Below the pieces are notes generated by a model. That model ran no database searches and was not told where the DNA came from. It saw only the letters and a program-made list of their open reading frames with translations. This document shows positions 7,790-18,498 of a DNA stretch of 64,000 nt, piece by piece. The position numbers and the translations under genes are program-made. The DNA comes from Neptuniibacter caesariensis (lineage in GTDB: Bacteria; Pseudomonadota; Gammaproteobacteria; Pseudomonadales; Balneatricaceae), in NCBI RefSeq assembly GCF_000153345.1, contig NZ_CH724128.1, forward strand, positions 1 to 64,000, in the 5' to 3' direction. How positions within the stretch are numbered: position 1 is the stretch's first letter; every line of letters starts with the position of its first letter.

Positions 7790-7800
7790 CTGCTAGCTGA

Positions 7801-8095
7801 TAGGACGCCGCTGCGCGGCTAAAGGCTGATAAAAGCAGCTAAGTTCGGCTGAGATCTGATAAGAACGGCTAGGTACGGCTAAGGTCTGCTGAAACTTGAT
7901 AAGAGCGGTTAAGTACGGCTGAGTTCTGCTGAAACCTGCTAATTGCGGTAAGAGCTGCTGTTCAAAGATTTTCCCGCCCTTATCTGCCCTCTGTTGCTTT
8001 AGTCAGCTTTTATCTGTCCTTCGATGCTTTATTCAGCTTTTATCTGCCCTTAACCGCTTCAACCTGCTTTTATCCGCCTTTAATCACCTTACCCA
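7801..8095. repeat. Long 10-bp-period inverted array (15 + 11 units)
   Basis: The gap between the convergent exporter and thioesterase genes has no ORF. From 7811 to 7960 there are 15 consecutive ten-base units with no indel, consensus RARNNYNGMT (examples aaggtctgct, aagagcggtt, aagtacggct). Position 8 is always G and position 10 always T across 7821-7940. From 7981 to 8090 there are 11 units of the opposite orientation (tatctgccct, attcagcttt, taaccgcttc) with a visible 30-bp super-period starting with TATCTG/TATCCG. The junction triplets of the left arm, 7820 to 7942, are all TAA, TGA or TAG. The right arm runs into the thioesterase stop codon. Confidence 0.75.
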
Positions 8096-8871
8096 TAAAT
8101 AATATTAGTCTGCACGCTGGTGGCTAGCAGCTGCCCATCTGCGCCCCAGATCTCTGCATTGGATGAGCTAATGCCCTGTTCACCGAAGTTAACTTTGGCG
8201 TGATAGCCCAGATAATCCTCTGGGGAGAGGCGGCTGGCGGAGTTGGCGAAGTGGATGCTCCAACTGATCGTCGATAGGGGTTTAAAGCCGATATAGTGGG
8301 GAGATGCCGTGGGTGGCCAGGCGTCGATCATGCACACCAGATGAGCGTCGCTAATCGCTTGTGGTGCTTCCTTAAATTTTACCCAGCCTCCCAGCTCTGG
8401 CACTTCTTCGCCACTGAACGGAATGCCTGCGGTGGCGACGTGGCCGTCGAAGTAGTTAAAGAAGTTGGGCAGGTGGTCGCCTTCAAGTGCGACTGAGGCT
8501 TCCGGCTGTTTCAGGTTAGGTGCAGTAAAGGTATCGATTTTGACGTCGGATTCTAATGGCAATACGTAGTCTGCCCGTGCCGTTGCACGTACTTTGCCTT
8601 CCTGGATGATCCGCGCTGATTTGATGGTGACAGTTTTGCCATTGGCGAGGGTTTCTACACTGATCTCGTAGGGCTTTAATGCTTCCAACGGGCGGACAAA
8701 ACCGACCTCGAAATTTCTTAACCGGCGTGAGGGATCAACATCCAGCGAGGTGGCCTGGCAGAGTATGGCTGCGGTCAGGCCGCCAAAGGTGGTTCGTCCT
8801 TGTGCCCATGATTCCGGAATGAGTACATTTTCACCTGAGTGAATTGAGTTAAGAATCTCATCAATGTGCAT
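8089..8871 (-). CDS. Acyl-CoA thioesterase family protein (TesB-like double hotdog)
   Basis: A 260-residue protein of the thioesterase/TesB-like family. The N-terminal hotdog has WAQGRTTFGGLTAAILCQA (residues ~22-40) and the RLRNFEVGFVRPL strand; the C-terminal hotdog has LSTISWSIHFANSA and GISSSNAEIWGADGQLLATS. It would hydrolyse an acyl-CoA; the chain is not predictable. It lies 87 bp downstream of a MarR-family gene on the same strand, with a MarR-like palindrome in the gap, so induction by a fatty or aromatic acid or its CoA ester is plausible. Confidence 0.8.
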   Translation of the reverse strand: MHIDEILNSIHSGENVLIPESWAQGRTTFGGLTAAILCQATSLDVDPSRRLRNFEVGFVRPLEALKPYEISVETLANGKTVTIKSARIIQEGKVRATARADYVLPLESDVKIDTFTAPNLKQPEASVALEGDHLPNFFNYFDGHVATAGIPFSGEEVPELGGWVKFKEAPQAISDAHLVCMIDAWPPTASPHYIGFKPLSTISWSIHFANSASRLSPEDYLGYHAKVNFGEQGISSSNAEIWGADGQLLATSVQTNIIYG

Positions 8872-8924
8872 CGATCTGCTCCCGTCATTTGTATATAAGC
8901 TTTACAAATATTTTGTGTATATAA

Positions 8925-8940
8925 ATTTCGTATGCGAAAT
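8925..8940. promoter_or_regulatory. Probable MarR operator before the thioesterase gene
   Basis: ATTTCGTATGCGAAAT has perfect six-base inverted arms around TATG. A near copy (ATTTTGTATGCAAAGT) lies upstream of the marR gene itself at 9398-9413. Two sites with the same TTYGTATGCRAA core flanking one MarR gene strongly suggest its binding sequence. Confidence 0.65.
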
Positions 8941-8958
8941 AAATAGTCAAATGTTTAG

Positions 8959-9375
8959 TTAAAACCGTTTCAGCATATCCCTTAGCATGGCGGTTTCTGC
9001 ATCGGAAAAGTTTTCCAGGAACTGTTCGTTCGCCGGTTGCCAGCGTTGATAAAGCTCTTCGGCCAGCGTCTGGCCCTGATCAGTCAGGCGAATCAGTATC
9101 GCCCGTCGGTCATCACTTTTAGTGTGCCGTTCCAGCAGTTCCAGTGCTTCCAGGCGGTCCAGCAGGCCAGTGAGGGTAGCGTTATCGATTGCTACCTCTT
9201 TACTGAGTTCGCTGGCGGTAATCTCCCCACAGTTGTGCATAAAGTTAAGCACTTTTCCTTGTACGGCGGTCAGGCCTAGATCGGCCGTGGCTTGCTTCCA
9301 GCAGCGGTTGCCCGCTTTCGAGGCTTTAACCAGCAGATGGAAAATACAATCTTGTGGGGTGAGTTCTTTATTCAT
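8959..9375 (-). CDS. MarR-family transcriptional regulator
   Basis: A 138-residue winged-helix regulator: GLTAVQGKVLNFMHNCGEIT, then ELSKEVAIDNATLTGLLDRL (recognition helix, residues ~55-75) and KSDDRRAILIRLTDQG (wing). It precedes the thioesterase gene and both are preceded by the same palindrome, so it likely represses itself and the thioesterase until a ligand binds. Ligand unknown. ATG 9375 is the only sensible start. Confidence 0.9.
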   Translation of the reverse strand: MNKELTPQDCIFHLLVKASKAGNRCWKQATADLGLTAVQGKVLNFMHNCGEITASELSKEVAIDNATLTGLLDRLEALELLERHTKSDDRRAILIRLTDQGQTLAEELYQRWQPANEQFLENFSDAETAMLRDMLKRF

Positions 9376-9397
9376 GCTGTGATCATAGGCTGAATTT

Positions 9398-9413
9398 ATT
9401 TTGTATGCAAAGT
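9398..9413. promoter_or_regulatory. Probable MarR autoregulatory operator
   Basis: ATTTTGTATGCAAAGT, sharing the core TTYGTATGCRAA with the site at 8925-8940, located 23 bp upstream of the marR start. Confidence 0.6.
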
Positions 9414-9467
9414 AATTTTCTATCTACAAGGGCTCTTGGTTTTTCTAGATCGGTGCCTGTTGCCCAC

Positions 9468-9497
9468 AAAAAAAGCCCAGACCGAAGTCTGGGCTTT
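9468..9497 (-). terminator. Rho-independent terminator after valS
   Basis: Read on the minus strand: stem AGCCCAGAC, loop TTCG, stem GTCTGGGCT, then a run of T. The loop closed by C-G is the very stable UUCG tetraloop. Between it and the valS stop (9505-9556) is a short stretch with CTAGCAG/CTAGCAA copies that resembles the 10-bp array family. Confidence 0.9.
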
Positions 9498-9556
9498 AAG
9501 TCTTAAGCTATTTCTAGCAGCTAACCACTAGCAGCAAAGCGTTCTAGCAACTGTTT

Positions 9557-12412
<2,856 letters not shown>

Positions 12413-12776
12413 TGCGCTCTGGTTCTTCTGAAAATCTGTCGGATTAAAGGCTGCCCCAAAGATGGTTGGGCAGCACGCATAAAGTCCGACATTATACAGG
12501 TTTAAAGCGGTTAAACCCAGATAAGAGCGGCTAAAAACAGCTAAAGGCGGGAATGAGTAGTTAGAAGCGGAAAGGGGCAGCCAAAAGCAGGGAATAACGG
12601 ATTAAGCGAATAAGAAAATGCTACATCAGTTGGTTGTCGCTATATATTTAGAATTTACACTGTCTTTAGCAGTCTTTAGCAGTCTTTAGCAGTCTTTAGC
12701 AGTCTTTAGCAGCCCTTTACCCGCCTTTAATACTTCTATACTTAAAAGTATTAAAGTTATTGCGGAGGGCACGAAC
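12413..12776. other. Intergenic region between divergent valS and IDO-like genes
   Basis: No credible ORF. It holds the valS leader with a perfect 7-bp stem (GCTGCCC 12450-12456 with GGGCAGC 12468-12474), a plus-oriented 10-bp array (12501-12610), an AT-rich centre around 12611-12660 that could hold promoters for either gene, and a minus-oriented array (12661-12735). A GGAG at 12763-12766 serves the IDO-like gene. Confidence 0.6.
12501..12735. repeat. 10-bp-period inverted array with near-perfect tandem copies
   Basis: Left arm 12501-12610 is eleven ten-base units with no indel (tttaaagcgg, ttaaacccag, ataagagcgg, ctaaaaacag, ctaaaggcgg, and so on). The right arm 12661-12710 is five tandem copies of agtctttagc (first one with one change), then agccctttac and ccgcctttaa. 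Arms are in the same left-plus, right-minus orientation as in the convergent gaps although the flanking genes here are divergent. Confidence 0.75.
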
Positions 12777-13871
12777 ATGAACCAGTGTTATGCCACACGC
12801 GGTTTTTTACCTTGCCAGGATCCGGCGACTGAGTTGGCGTTGGGGGAGCCTTATTCGGTTCTGGATACGGTGGGTAATTCGTTACCGAGTCTGTTGTTAG
12901 AGAAAGATGCCCGGGATTATCTGCGCCGGGTTTATGTGCCGGACTGGCCTTATGTAAATATTCCTGATGATCTTTGGCCACAAGCTTGTCTGTACTACGT
13001 ACGGCTGGGGTTTATCGCTTCGGGCTATGTTAACCAGATCGGCCAGCCTCATTGCCATTCACTGCCAGCTAATCTGGCTAAGCCCTTATGCAAAATTGCC
13101 GAGCTGATGCAGCGGCCGCCGATTCTTAGTTATGACGGGTACGCGCTGTATAACTGGCGGCGTTTTGATTTGCGCAAACCTATCCAACTGGGGAATATCG
13201 ATACCATTCAGAACTTTGTCCATCTCTATGATGAGCACTGGTTTATTCTGGTGCATGTGGAGATTGAAGCTCTGGCGGCACAGATTCTTGAAGCGGTGTT
13301 GAGTCTGCAAGGTGAGTGCGGTGCCCAGGAGGTAGATGCGGCGCTGGATCAGATCAACACGGCGATGACCTCGATTATTCAGGTTCTGCAACGGATTCCG
13401 GAGCGGATGTCAGATGAGTTGTACTTTGCCAAGTTCCGCCCTTACATCGGCCAGTTTAATGAGGTGGTTTATGAGGGGGTGAATATCAACCCGATCAGCT
13501 TCCGCGGCGAAACCGGCGCACAAAGCTCGATCATGCCGCTCCTTACCGAGTTGATGAAGATCCCCCATCAGGACAATAAACTGATCCGCCATCTCTACGA
13601 TATGCGTCAGTATATGCCCCGTTACGATCGGGAACTGCTGGAGCAGGTTAGGGCGATGCCAGATATTAAACTCCTGGCCAGCAGCGCAAAATTTGATGCG
13701 GTATTAGAGCAGATGGCCTGCTTCCGTGAAGTGCATTACCACTGGGCAATCAAATACATTGCACGGCGCTGCAACGATCAGCAAGGCACCGGCGGCACAC
13801 CTTACATGCGCTGGCTGAAGTTCCTGATTGAAGAAACCAGGGGGCATAAGAAAGGGGTAAAAGCTGCATGA
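12777..13871 (+). CDS. Indoleamine 2,3-dioxygenase-like heme protein
   Basis: A 364-residue protein of the IDO family, which oxidises tryptophan or related indoles to N-formylkynurenine. Family signatures: GFLPCQDP near the N-terminus; RPPILSYDGYALYNWRR (residues ~115-131); the ETGAQSSIMP loop matching the GGSAGQSS loop of animal IDO; FREVHYHWAIKYI, whose first His (about residue 320) aligns with the proximal heme ligand; and GTGGTPYMRWLKFL, the C-terminal GTGGT motif. No kynurenine-pathway gene is adjacent. Bacterial members are often poor tryptophan oxidases, so the true substrate is uncertain. Confidence 0.88.
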   Translation: MNQCYATRGFLPCQDPATELALGEPYSVLDTVGNSLPSLLLEKDARDYLRRVYVPDWPYVNIPDDLWPQACLYYVRLGFIASGYVNQIGQPHCHSLPANLAKPLCKIAELMQRPPILSYDGYALYNWRRFDLRKPIQLGNIDTIQNFVHLYDEHWFILVHVEIEALAAQILEAVLSLQGECGAQEVDAALDQINTAMTSIIQVLQRIPERMSDELYFAKFRPYIGQFNEVVYEGVNINPISFRGETGAQSSIMPLLTELMKIPHQDNKLIRHLYDMRQYMPRYDRELLEQVRAMPDIKLLASSAKFDAVLEQMACFREVHYHWAIKYIARRCNDQQGTGGTPYMRWLKFLIEETRGHKKGVKAA

Positions 13872-14050
13872 GGCGGGGAAAAGCAGAGGAAAGCGGATAA
13901 AGGCGGATAAAGGCTGATAAGGGCGGCAAGTAGCTGCTTATATCTGCATGTAGCCTTAAGCTGCTTGATGTTTACGTGCGTGCTGATAATCCTGGAAAGC
14001 CGATTCCAGCCGATTCCAGCCGATTCCAGCCGATTTCAGCCGATTTCAGC
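13869..14050. repeat. 10-bp-period inverted array with five tandem CGATTYCAGC units
   Basis: From the stop codon of the IDO-like gene, ten-base units aggcggggaa, aagcagagga, aagcggataa, aggcggataa, aggctgataa, gggcggcaag run to 13930. After a mixed centre, the right arm has three copies of cgattccagc (14001-14030) and two of cgatttcagc (14031-14050). The last copy contains the holC stop codon (14046-14048), so array and coding sequence overlap. Confidence 0.75.
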
Positions 14051-14486
14051 CGCTCTTCTTCCGCATATCATGCATATCAATCTGAATGCCGTTTGATTGA
14101 TAGGTTTTGTAGTTCTTACGGGTTGAGGTGAGGACGTCTTCAGTTTGTACGACCACTTCAAGAATGCGTTCAAACTCCAGAGCGTCCTGAGGGATGTCGA
14201 GGTTCAGATTGACGTAGACATCCTTATGCTCGGGGCGTTGTTCGTTCCAACCAATCTGAACCGGTGAACTGATTTTGTCATCGCCGAGCAGGTGGTGGGG
14301 GATAAACGCTTCGGGGCGGTATTCCCAGAGCAGCTGATCAATACGTTTGGCTTCCTGTTCGTCGGGCGTCTGGATATAGATCTGGTGGCCGAGGGCTCCG
14401 ATCTTTTCCACAAGACGACAAAGGAAGCGACCCCGGGCATCGGGATCGCTGGAAGGCAGTACGTAAAAATCAGCTTTACTGGTCAT
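14046..14486 (-). CDS. holC: DNA polymerase III chi subunit
   Basis: Chi links the clamp loader to SSB at the replication fork. The 146-residue protein has ADFYVLPSSDPDARGRFLCRLVEKI at its N-terminus and LGHQIYIQTPDEQEAKRIDQLLW, FIPHHLLGD, typical of HolC. It follows pepA by 18 bp on the same strand, as in E. coli (pepA-holC-valS), so co-transcription is likely. Its last residues (KKSG) are encoded by the first unit of a tandem 10-bp repeat. Confidence 0.93.
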   Translation of the reverse strand: MTSKADFYVLPSSDPDARGRFLCRLVEKIGALGHQIYIQTPDEQEAKRIDQLLWEYRPEAFIPHHLLGDDKISSPVQIGWNEQRPEHKDVYVNLNLDIPQDALEFERILEVVVQTEDVLTSTRKNYKTYQSNGIQIDMHDMRKKSG

Positions 14487-14504
14487 AGCTTTCAGCCCGT
14501 AGGC

Positions 14505-16001
14505 TTATTCCTCTTCTGCGGACTGGTTCAGCAGGTACTGAGTCAGCATCGGTACACAACGGCCCGTTGCGCCTTTGTCCTTACCGCCACTGTTCCAGGC
14601 TACGCCTGCGATATCCAGGTGTGCCCAACGGTACTCTTTGGTAAAGCGGGATAGGAAGCATGCTGCTGTGATGGTGCCACCTGGGCGACCGCCGATATTG
14701 GCGATATCCGCAAAGTTGGAGTCCAGCTGTTCCTGGAACTCATCCCATAGGGGTAGCTGCCAGCCGTTATCGGCTGCCTGTTCACCCGCTTCCAGAAGTT
14801 CTGCAGCCAGATCATCGTTGTTAGAAAGCACGCCTGTTGCGTGGTGACCCAGCGCAATAATGCAGGCGCCGGTCAGGGTTGCGATATCTACAACAGATGC
14901 TGGCTCAAATTTGCCTGCGTAAGTCAGGGCGTCGCATAGCACCAGACGGCCTTCTGCGTCAGTGTTCAGGATCTCAACAGTCTGACCGGACATCGTCGTA
15001 ACAATGTCACCCGGCTTAGTTGCGCAGCCACTTGGCATGTTTTCAGCCGCAGCAACGATACCTACCACGTTGATTGGTAGCGCCATTTCACACAGCGAAG
15101 TCATCGCGCCGAATACGCTAGCCGCACCGCACATGTCGAATTTCATTTCGTCCATGCCTGCGCCTGGCTTCAGGGAGATACCGCCGGTATCGAAAGTAAT
15201 GCCTTTACCAACCAGTACGTGAGGTTTCTCGCCTTCAGGGCCGCCTTTGTATTCCATTACGATCAGTTTTGATGGCTGGTCACTGCCGTTACCTACGGAT
15301 AGCATGCTGTTCATGCCCAGCTCTGCCATCTCATCTTCTTCAAGAATAGTGGTGGTCAGCTCGTCAAATTCGTCGTCCAGTTCCAGCGCCTGTTCTGCCA
15401 GGTAAGTCGGGGTACAGATGTTGCCTGGCAAGTTACCCAGGTCACGGGCGATGCTGGTACCGTTTACGATGGCGGTGCCATCCAGTAGCGCTGTTTCGGC
15501 GATTTCAGAATCAATGTCTTCAACATAGATTGCGATCTGTTCCAGCTTCAGTGGATCCGCTTTTTTGCTCTTAGTTTCGTCGTAGGTGTACAGCTCGTTA
15601 CCTGACCACTCAACCAGGTGACGTAACTGACGGTAGTTATCGTCATCGTTGGTCAGGGTTGTATTCAGGGCGAAAGTTGCGCTGCTAACACCTGTGCTCT
15701 TCACGATGCCCATCGCCGCTTTTACAACTTTGCGATAGCTGCGGTTGTTACGATCATCTTCTTTACCTAGGCCGAGAAGCAGAACGCGTTTAGCCGCCAG
15801 GCCAGGGACTTTGTGCAAAAGCAGAGTCTGAGCCGTTTTGCCGCTGATATCGCCACCGCTGAGAATCTCGCTGATATAGCCAGAGCTTGCTTCATCTGCA
15901 GCTTTTGCCGCAGGTGAAAGGGCGTTGTCAGCTTCAATAGCAACGATTAAACATTCGGTTTCCAGTGAAGAAATATCACCACTTACGATTTCAAAATCCA
16001 T
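14505..16001 (-). CDS. pepA: Leucyl aminopeptidase A (family M17)
   Basis: Cytosolic hexameric di-metal aminopeptidase that also acts as a DNA-binding accessory protein in E. coli. The 498-residue length is standard. The catalytic C-terminal half shows LVGKGITFDTGGISLKPG, MKFDMCGAASVFG and the M17 signature NTDAEGRLVL, which supplies metal ligands and the catalytic Arg. The N-terminal domain is the variable PepA domain. ATG 15999-16001. It is divergent from lptF with a 204-bp promoter region between. Confidence 0.97.
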   Translation of the reverse strand: MDFEIVSGDISSLETECLIVAIEADNALSPAAKAADEASSGYISEILSGGDISGKTAQTLLLHKVPGLAAKRVLLLGLGKEDDRNNRSYRKVVKAAMGIVKSTGVSSATFALNTTLTNDDDNYRQLRHLVEWSGNELYTYDETKSKKADPLKLEQIAIYVEDIDSEIAETALLDGTAIVNGTSIARDLGNLPGNICTPTYLAEQALELDDEFDELTTTILEEDEMAELGMNSMLSVGNGSDQPSKLIVMEYKGGPEGEKPHVLVGKGITFDTGGISLKPGAGMDEMKFDMCGAASVFGAMTSLCEMALPINVVGIVAAAENMPSGCATKPGDIVTTMSGQTVEILNTDAEGRLVLCDALTYAGKFEPASVVDIATLTGACIIALGHHATGVLSNNDDLAAELLEAGEQAADNGWQLPLWDEFQEQLDSNFADIANIGGRPGGTITAACFLSRFTKEYRWAHLDIAGVAWNSGGKDKGATGRCVPMLTQYLLNQSAEEE

Positions 16002-16205
16002 GTTAGCTCCAAACTCACGGCTCTTGGCCGGCTAAACGAGACAAAGGTGACGGATTAAAGGATAATGCAGGTACAAAATTAGATCGAAAATATCCAGCAT
16101 CAGGCTTTTAAACAGTTTCATCCGTAGTAAAGGCCAATAATATAAACCATTTTTCGGTCGGTAACAGTTTTAGGTCAGGTTTATCGGACCCAGTAAGGAC
16201 TTCTA

Positions 16206-17324
16206 GTGATCGTTTTTCGTTATTTAGCACGGGAAGTGCTGCTCAGTATGTTTGCCGTCAGCGCTGTGTTGCTGGTAATCATTATGAGTGGCCGTTTTGT
16301 TAAGTATCTGTCCCGGGCGGCTGCGGGTGAATTAGACCCAAGCGTATTGTTTTCCATTATGGCTTACCGCCTGCCAGGTTTCCTTGAGTTGATTCTGCCT
16401 TTGGGTTTGTTCCTCGGTTTCCTGCTGGGTTACGGGCGTTTATACCTGGAAAGTGAGATGACCGTGCTGGAAGCCACAGGTATGAGCCAGAAACGTCTGG
16501 TGTCCTACTCCATGGGGCCTGCGATCTTCGTAGCGGTTATTGTGGGTAGCCTGAGTCTGTTTGTATCCCCTTATGGGGCTTCGGAAACGAATAAGATTTT
16601 TGATGATCAGGAAGGTCGCAGTGAGCTGGAAAGCCTGGTGCCAGGGCGTTTCCAGAAGAATAAGAATACCGGAAGGGTAACTTATACCGACGAAGTAAAA
16701 GACGACGGGACTCTGGGTTTGGTCTTTATGGCGGACCGTAACCACAGTACTCAGCGATTACAGATTACCGTGGCTGAGACCGGTTCGACCCTGATCGATC
16801 AGGATAAGGGGCAGCGTTTTCTGGTACTTGAGGAAGGCTACCGCTATGAGGGTGAGCCGGGCCAATCTGATTACGTAGAAGTCGAATTTAAGCGTTATGG
16901 CTCAGAGGTTGAGCGCCGTAATCAGGAGATTCGTTACGACAAGGTTGAGGCGCTTCCCACTGCGATGCTCTGGGGCTCTGAGGAGCCAAGCCATCAAGCG
17001 CAGCTAAACTGGCGACTATCCCTACCGGTTTTGGCATTGGTGGTAACCTTGCTGGCGGTGCCGCTTAGCCGTGTTAATCCAAGACAGGGCAGGTTTGCCC
17101 GGTTAGTACCATCAATCCTTATCTATCTGACCTATATAACCATTCTGAGTAATACCACCAGCAATGTCAGTGAAGGTGAAACGTCGCCATTGACTATCTG
17201 GATTGTTCATTTTGTCTTTGCCGCTTTTGCTTTAAATATGATCTTGTTTGGCCGTTTCTGGAGCCGTGTCTATAACCAGATCCCAATGCCTAGCATCCGT
17301 TTACCATGGAAGGGAGCTAAATGA
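16206..17324 (+). CDS. lptF: LPS export ABC transporter permease LptF
   Basis: Inner-membrane subunit of the LptB2FG complex that extracts lipopolysaccharide and passes it to the Lpt bridge. 372 residues; three N-terminal and three C-terminal membrane helices flank a periplasmic beta-jellyroll (residues ~110-260). VFRYLAREVLLSMFAVSAVLL is the typical start. GTG 16206 is supported by TAAGGA 6 bases upstream. It overlaps lptG by 4 bp, giving translational coupling of the two partners. Confidence 0.96.
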   Translation: MIVFRYLAREVLLSMFAVSAVLLVIIMSGRFVKYLSRAAAGELDPSVLFSIMAYRLPGFLELILPLGLFLGFLLGYGRLYLESEMTVLEATGMSQKRLVSYSMGPAIFVAVIVGSLSLFVSPYGASETNKIFDDQEGRSELESLVPGRFQKNKNTGRVTYTDEVKDDGTLGLVFMADRNHSTQRLQITVAETGSTLIDQDKGQRFLVLEEGYRYEGEPGQSDYVEVEFKRYGSEVERRNQEIRYDKVEALPTAMLWGSEEPSHQAQLNWRLSLPVLALVVTLLAVPLSRVNPRQGRFARLVPSILIYLTYITILSNTTSNVSEGETSPLTIWIVHFVFAAFALNMILFGRFWSRVYNQIPMPSIRLPWKGAK

Positions 17325-18412
17325 TGAGCCTTATCGATCGTTATATTGCTCGCCATGTTTTGGGCGGCTTTTTAGTTGTGCTGCTGGTTGTTGCCGGGCT
17401 GGATATGTTGTTCGCGCTGGTGGAAGAGCTAAAAGATGTGCAAGGCAATTATAGTTTTGCTGCTGCTGTTGAGTATGTGTTGCTGACCCTGCCGCGCCGT
17501 TTATATGAGTTTATCCCGCTCTCGAGCCTGATCGGCTGCTTGTTAGGCTTGGGTATTCTGGCTTCCAGTTCCGAATTAACGGTAATGCGTGCGGCGGGTA
17601 TTTCGACGTTGGGCATTATCATTTCAGTCATGAAACCGGTGCTGCTGATTATCGCTTTAGCACTGGGTCTGGGTGAGTTTGTGGTACCGCACACCGAGCA
17701 GCGAGCCCAGAGTCATCGTCAGGTGATGTTGACCGGCGGCGGTGCCATCCATGATGCCAGCCGGGTCTGGCATCGTGACGATATGACTTTCCTGCATATC
17801 AATGCGGTGATTCCCGATGGTTCAGTGCGTGGGGTAACCCGCTATGAATTTAATGAAGACCTGACCCTTAAGCGTTCCAGCTTCGCGGAAGTTGGGCGTT
17901 ACGAGGATGGTAAGTGGCTACTTACTGATATTCAGGAATCCCGTTTCCCTGACGCTAAAGGTCGTGAGCAGAGGGCAACCAGCAGTATCGTCACAACCGA
18001 AATTGAGCAGGAGATCTGGGAAAGCGGCCTAACTCCGGACCTTCTGAAGGTGGTGATGGTTCAGCCAACTAACCTGTCGATCTCTGGCCTGGTTCAATAC
18101 AGCAATTATCTGACGGACCAGGGTCTGGCATCAGAACAATATCGCATCGCTTTCTGGAACAAACTCCTTCTGCCCCTGGCGATCTTCGCGCTGGTGCTGG
18201 TGGCAGTCTCCTTCATCTTCGGCCCGTTACGTAGCGTAACCCTCGGCCAGCGCCTGATCACCGGCATCATTGTCGGGTTGGTCTTTAAACTCTCTCAGGA
18301 TATCCTCGGCCCGACCAGCGCAGTCTTCGGCTTCTACCCATTCGTTGCAGTGATGATCCCAATCCTGATCTGTATCGGCGTAGGGTTCTGGTTGCTTAAT
18401 AGGGCGAAGTAG
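17321..18412 (+). CDS. lptG: LPS export ABC transporter permease LptG
   Basis: Second permease of LptB2FG, 363 residues, with the same 3+3 helix layout and periplasmic jellyroll as LptF; LIDRYIARHVLGGFLVVLLV opens the protein and PLRSVTLGQRLITGIIVG is the conserved C-terminal part. Two adjacent ATGs (17321, 17324) overlap the lptF stop; either may be used. The stop codon (18410-18412) begins a 10-bp repeat arm. Confidence 0.96.
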   Translation: MMSLIDRYIARHVLGGFLVVLLVVAGLDMLFALVEELKDVQGNYSFAAAVEYVLLTLPRRLYEFIPLSSLIGCLLGLGILASSSELTVMRAAGISTLGIIISVMKPVLLIIALALGLGEFVVPHTEQRAQSHRQVMLTGGGAIHDASRVWHRDDMTFLHINAVIPDGSVRGVTRYEFNEDLTLKRSSFAEVGRYEDGKWLLTDIQESRFPDAKGREQRATSSIVTTEIEQEIWESGLTPDLLKVVMVQPTNLSISGLVQYSNYLTDQGLASEQYRIAFWNKLLLPLAIFALVLVAVSFIFGPLRSVTLGQRLITGIIVGLVFKLSQDILGPTSAVFGFYPFVAVMIPILICIGVGFWLLNRAK

Positions 18413-18470
18413 AAGGGCAGAATAAAGCGGCTGAAATCAGCCGGAAGCGGTGAAGGGCAGGATAGAAACT
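18411..18470. repeat. Left arm of a 10-bp-period array, upstream of four-helix-bundle gene
   Basis: Ten-base units agaagggcag, aataaagcgg, ctgaaatcag, ccggaagcgg, tgaagggcag, gatagaaact in exact register, starting at the lptG stop codon. The matching minus-oriented arm lies on the far side of the next gene (18861-18910), so the small gene appears to sit between the two arms. Confidence 0.6.
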
Positions 18471-18498
18471 AAAACCATTTAACAACAAGGAGGTTGTT

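Noticed and set aside
12661-12710. Possible CRISPR array (five copies of a repeat)
   Set aside because: Repeats are ten bases with no spacers and no cas genes; it belongs to the 10-bp array family.
13871-13930. GGA-rich array as a CsrA/RsmA decoy RNA
   Set aside because: Some units contain CGGAT, but most units across the arrays read CGGCT, CTGCT or CAGCT, so a GGA-binding role does not explain the family.
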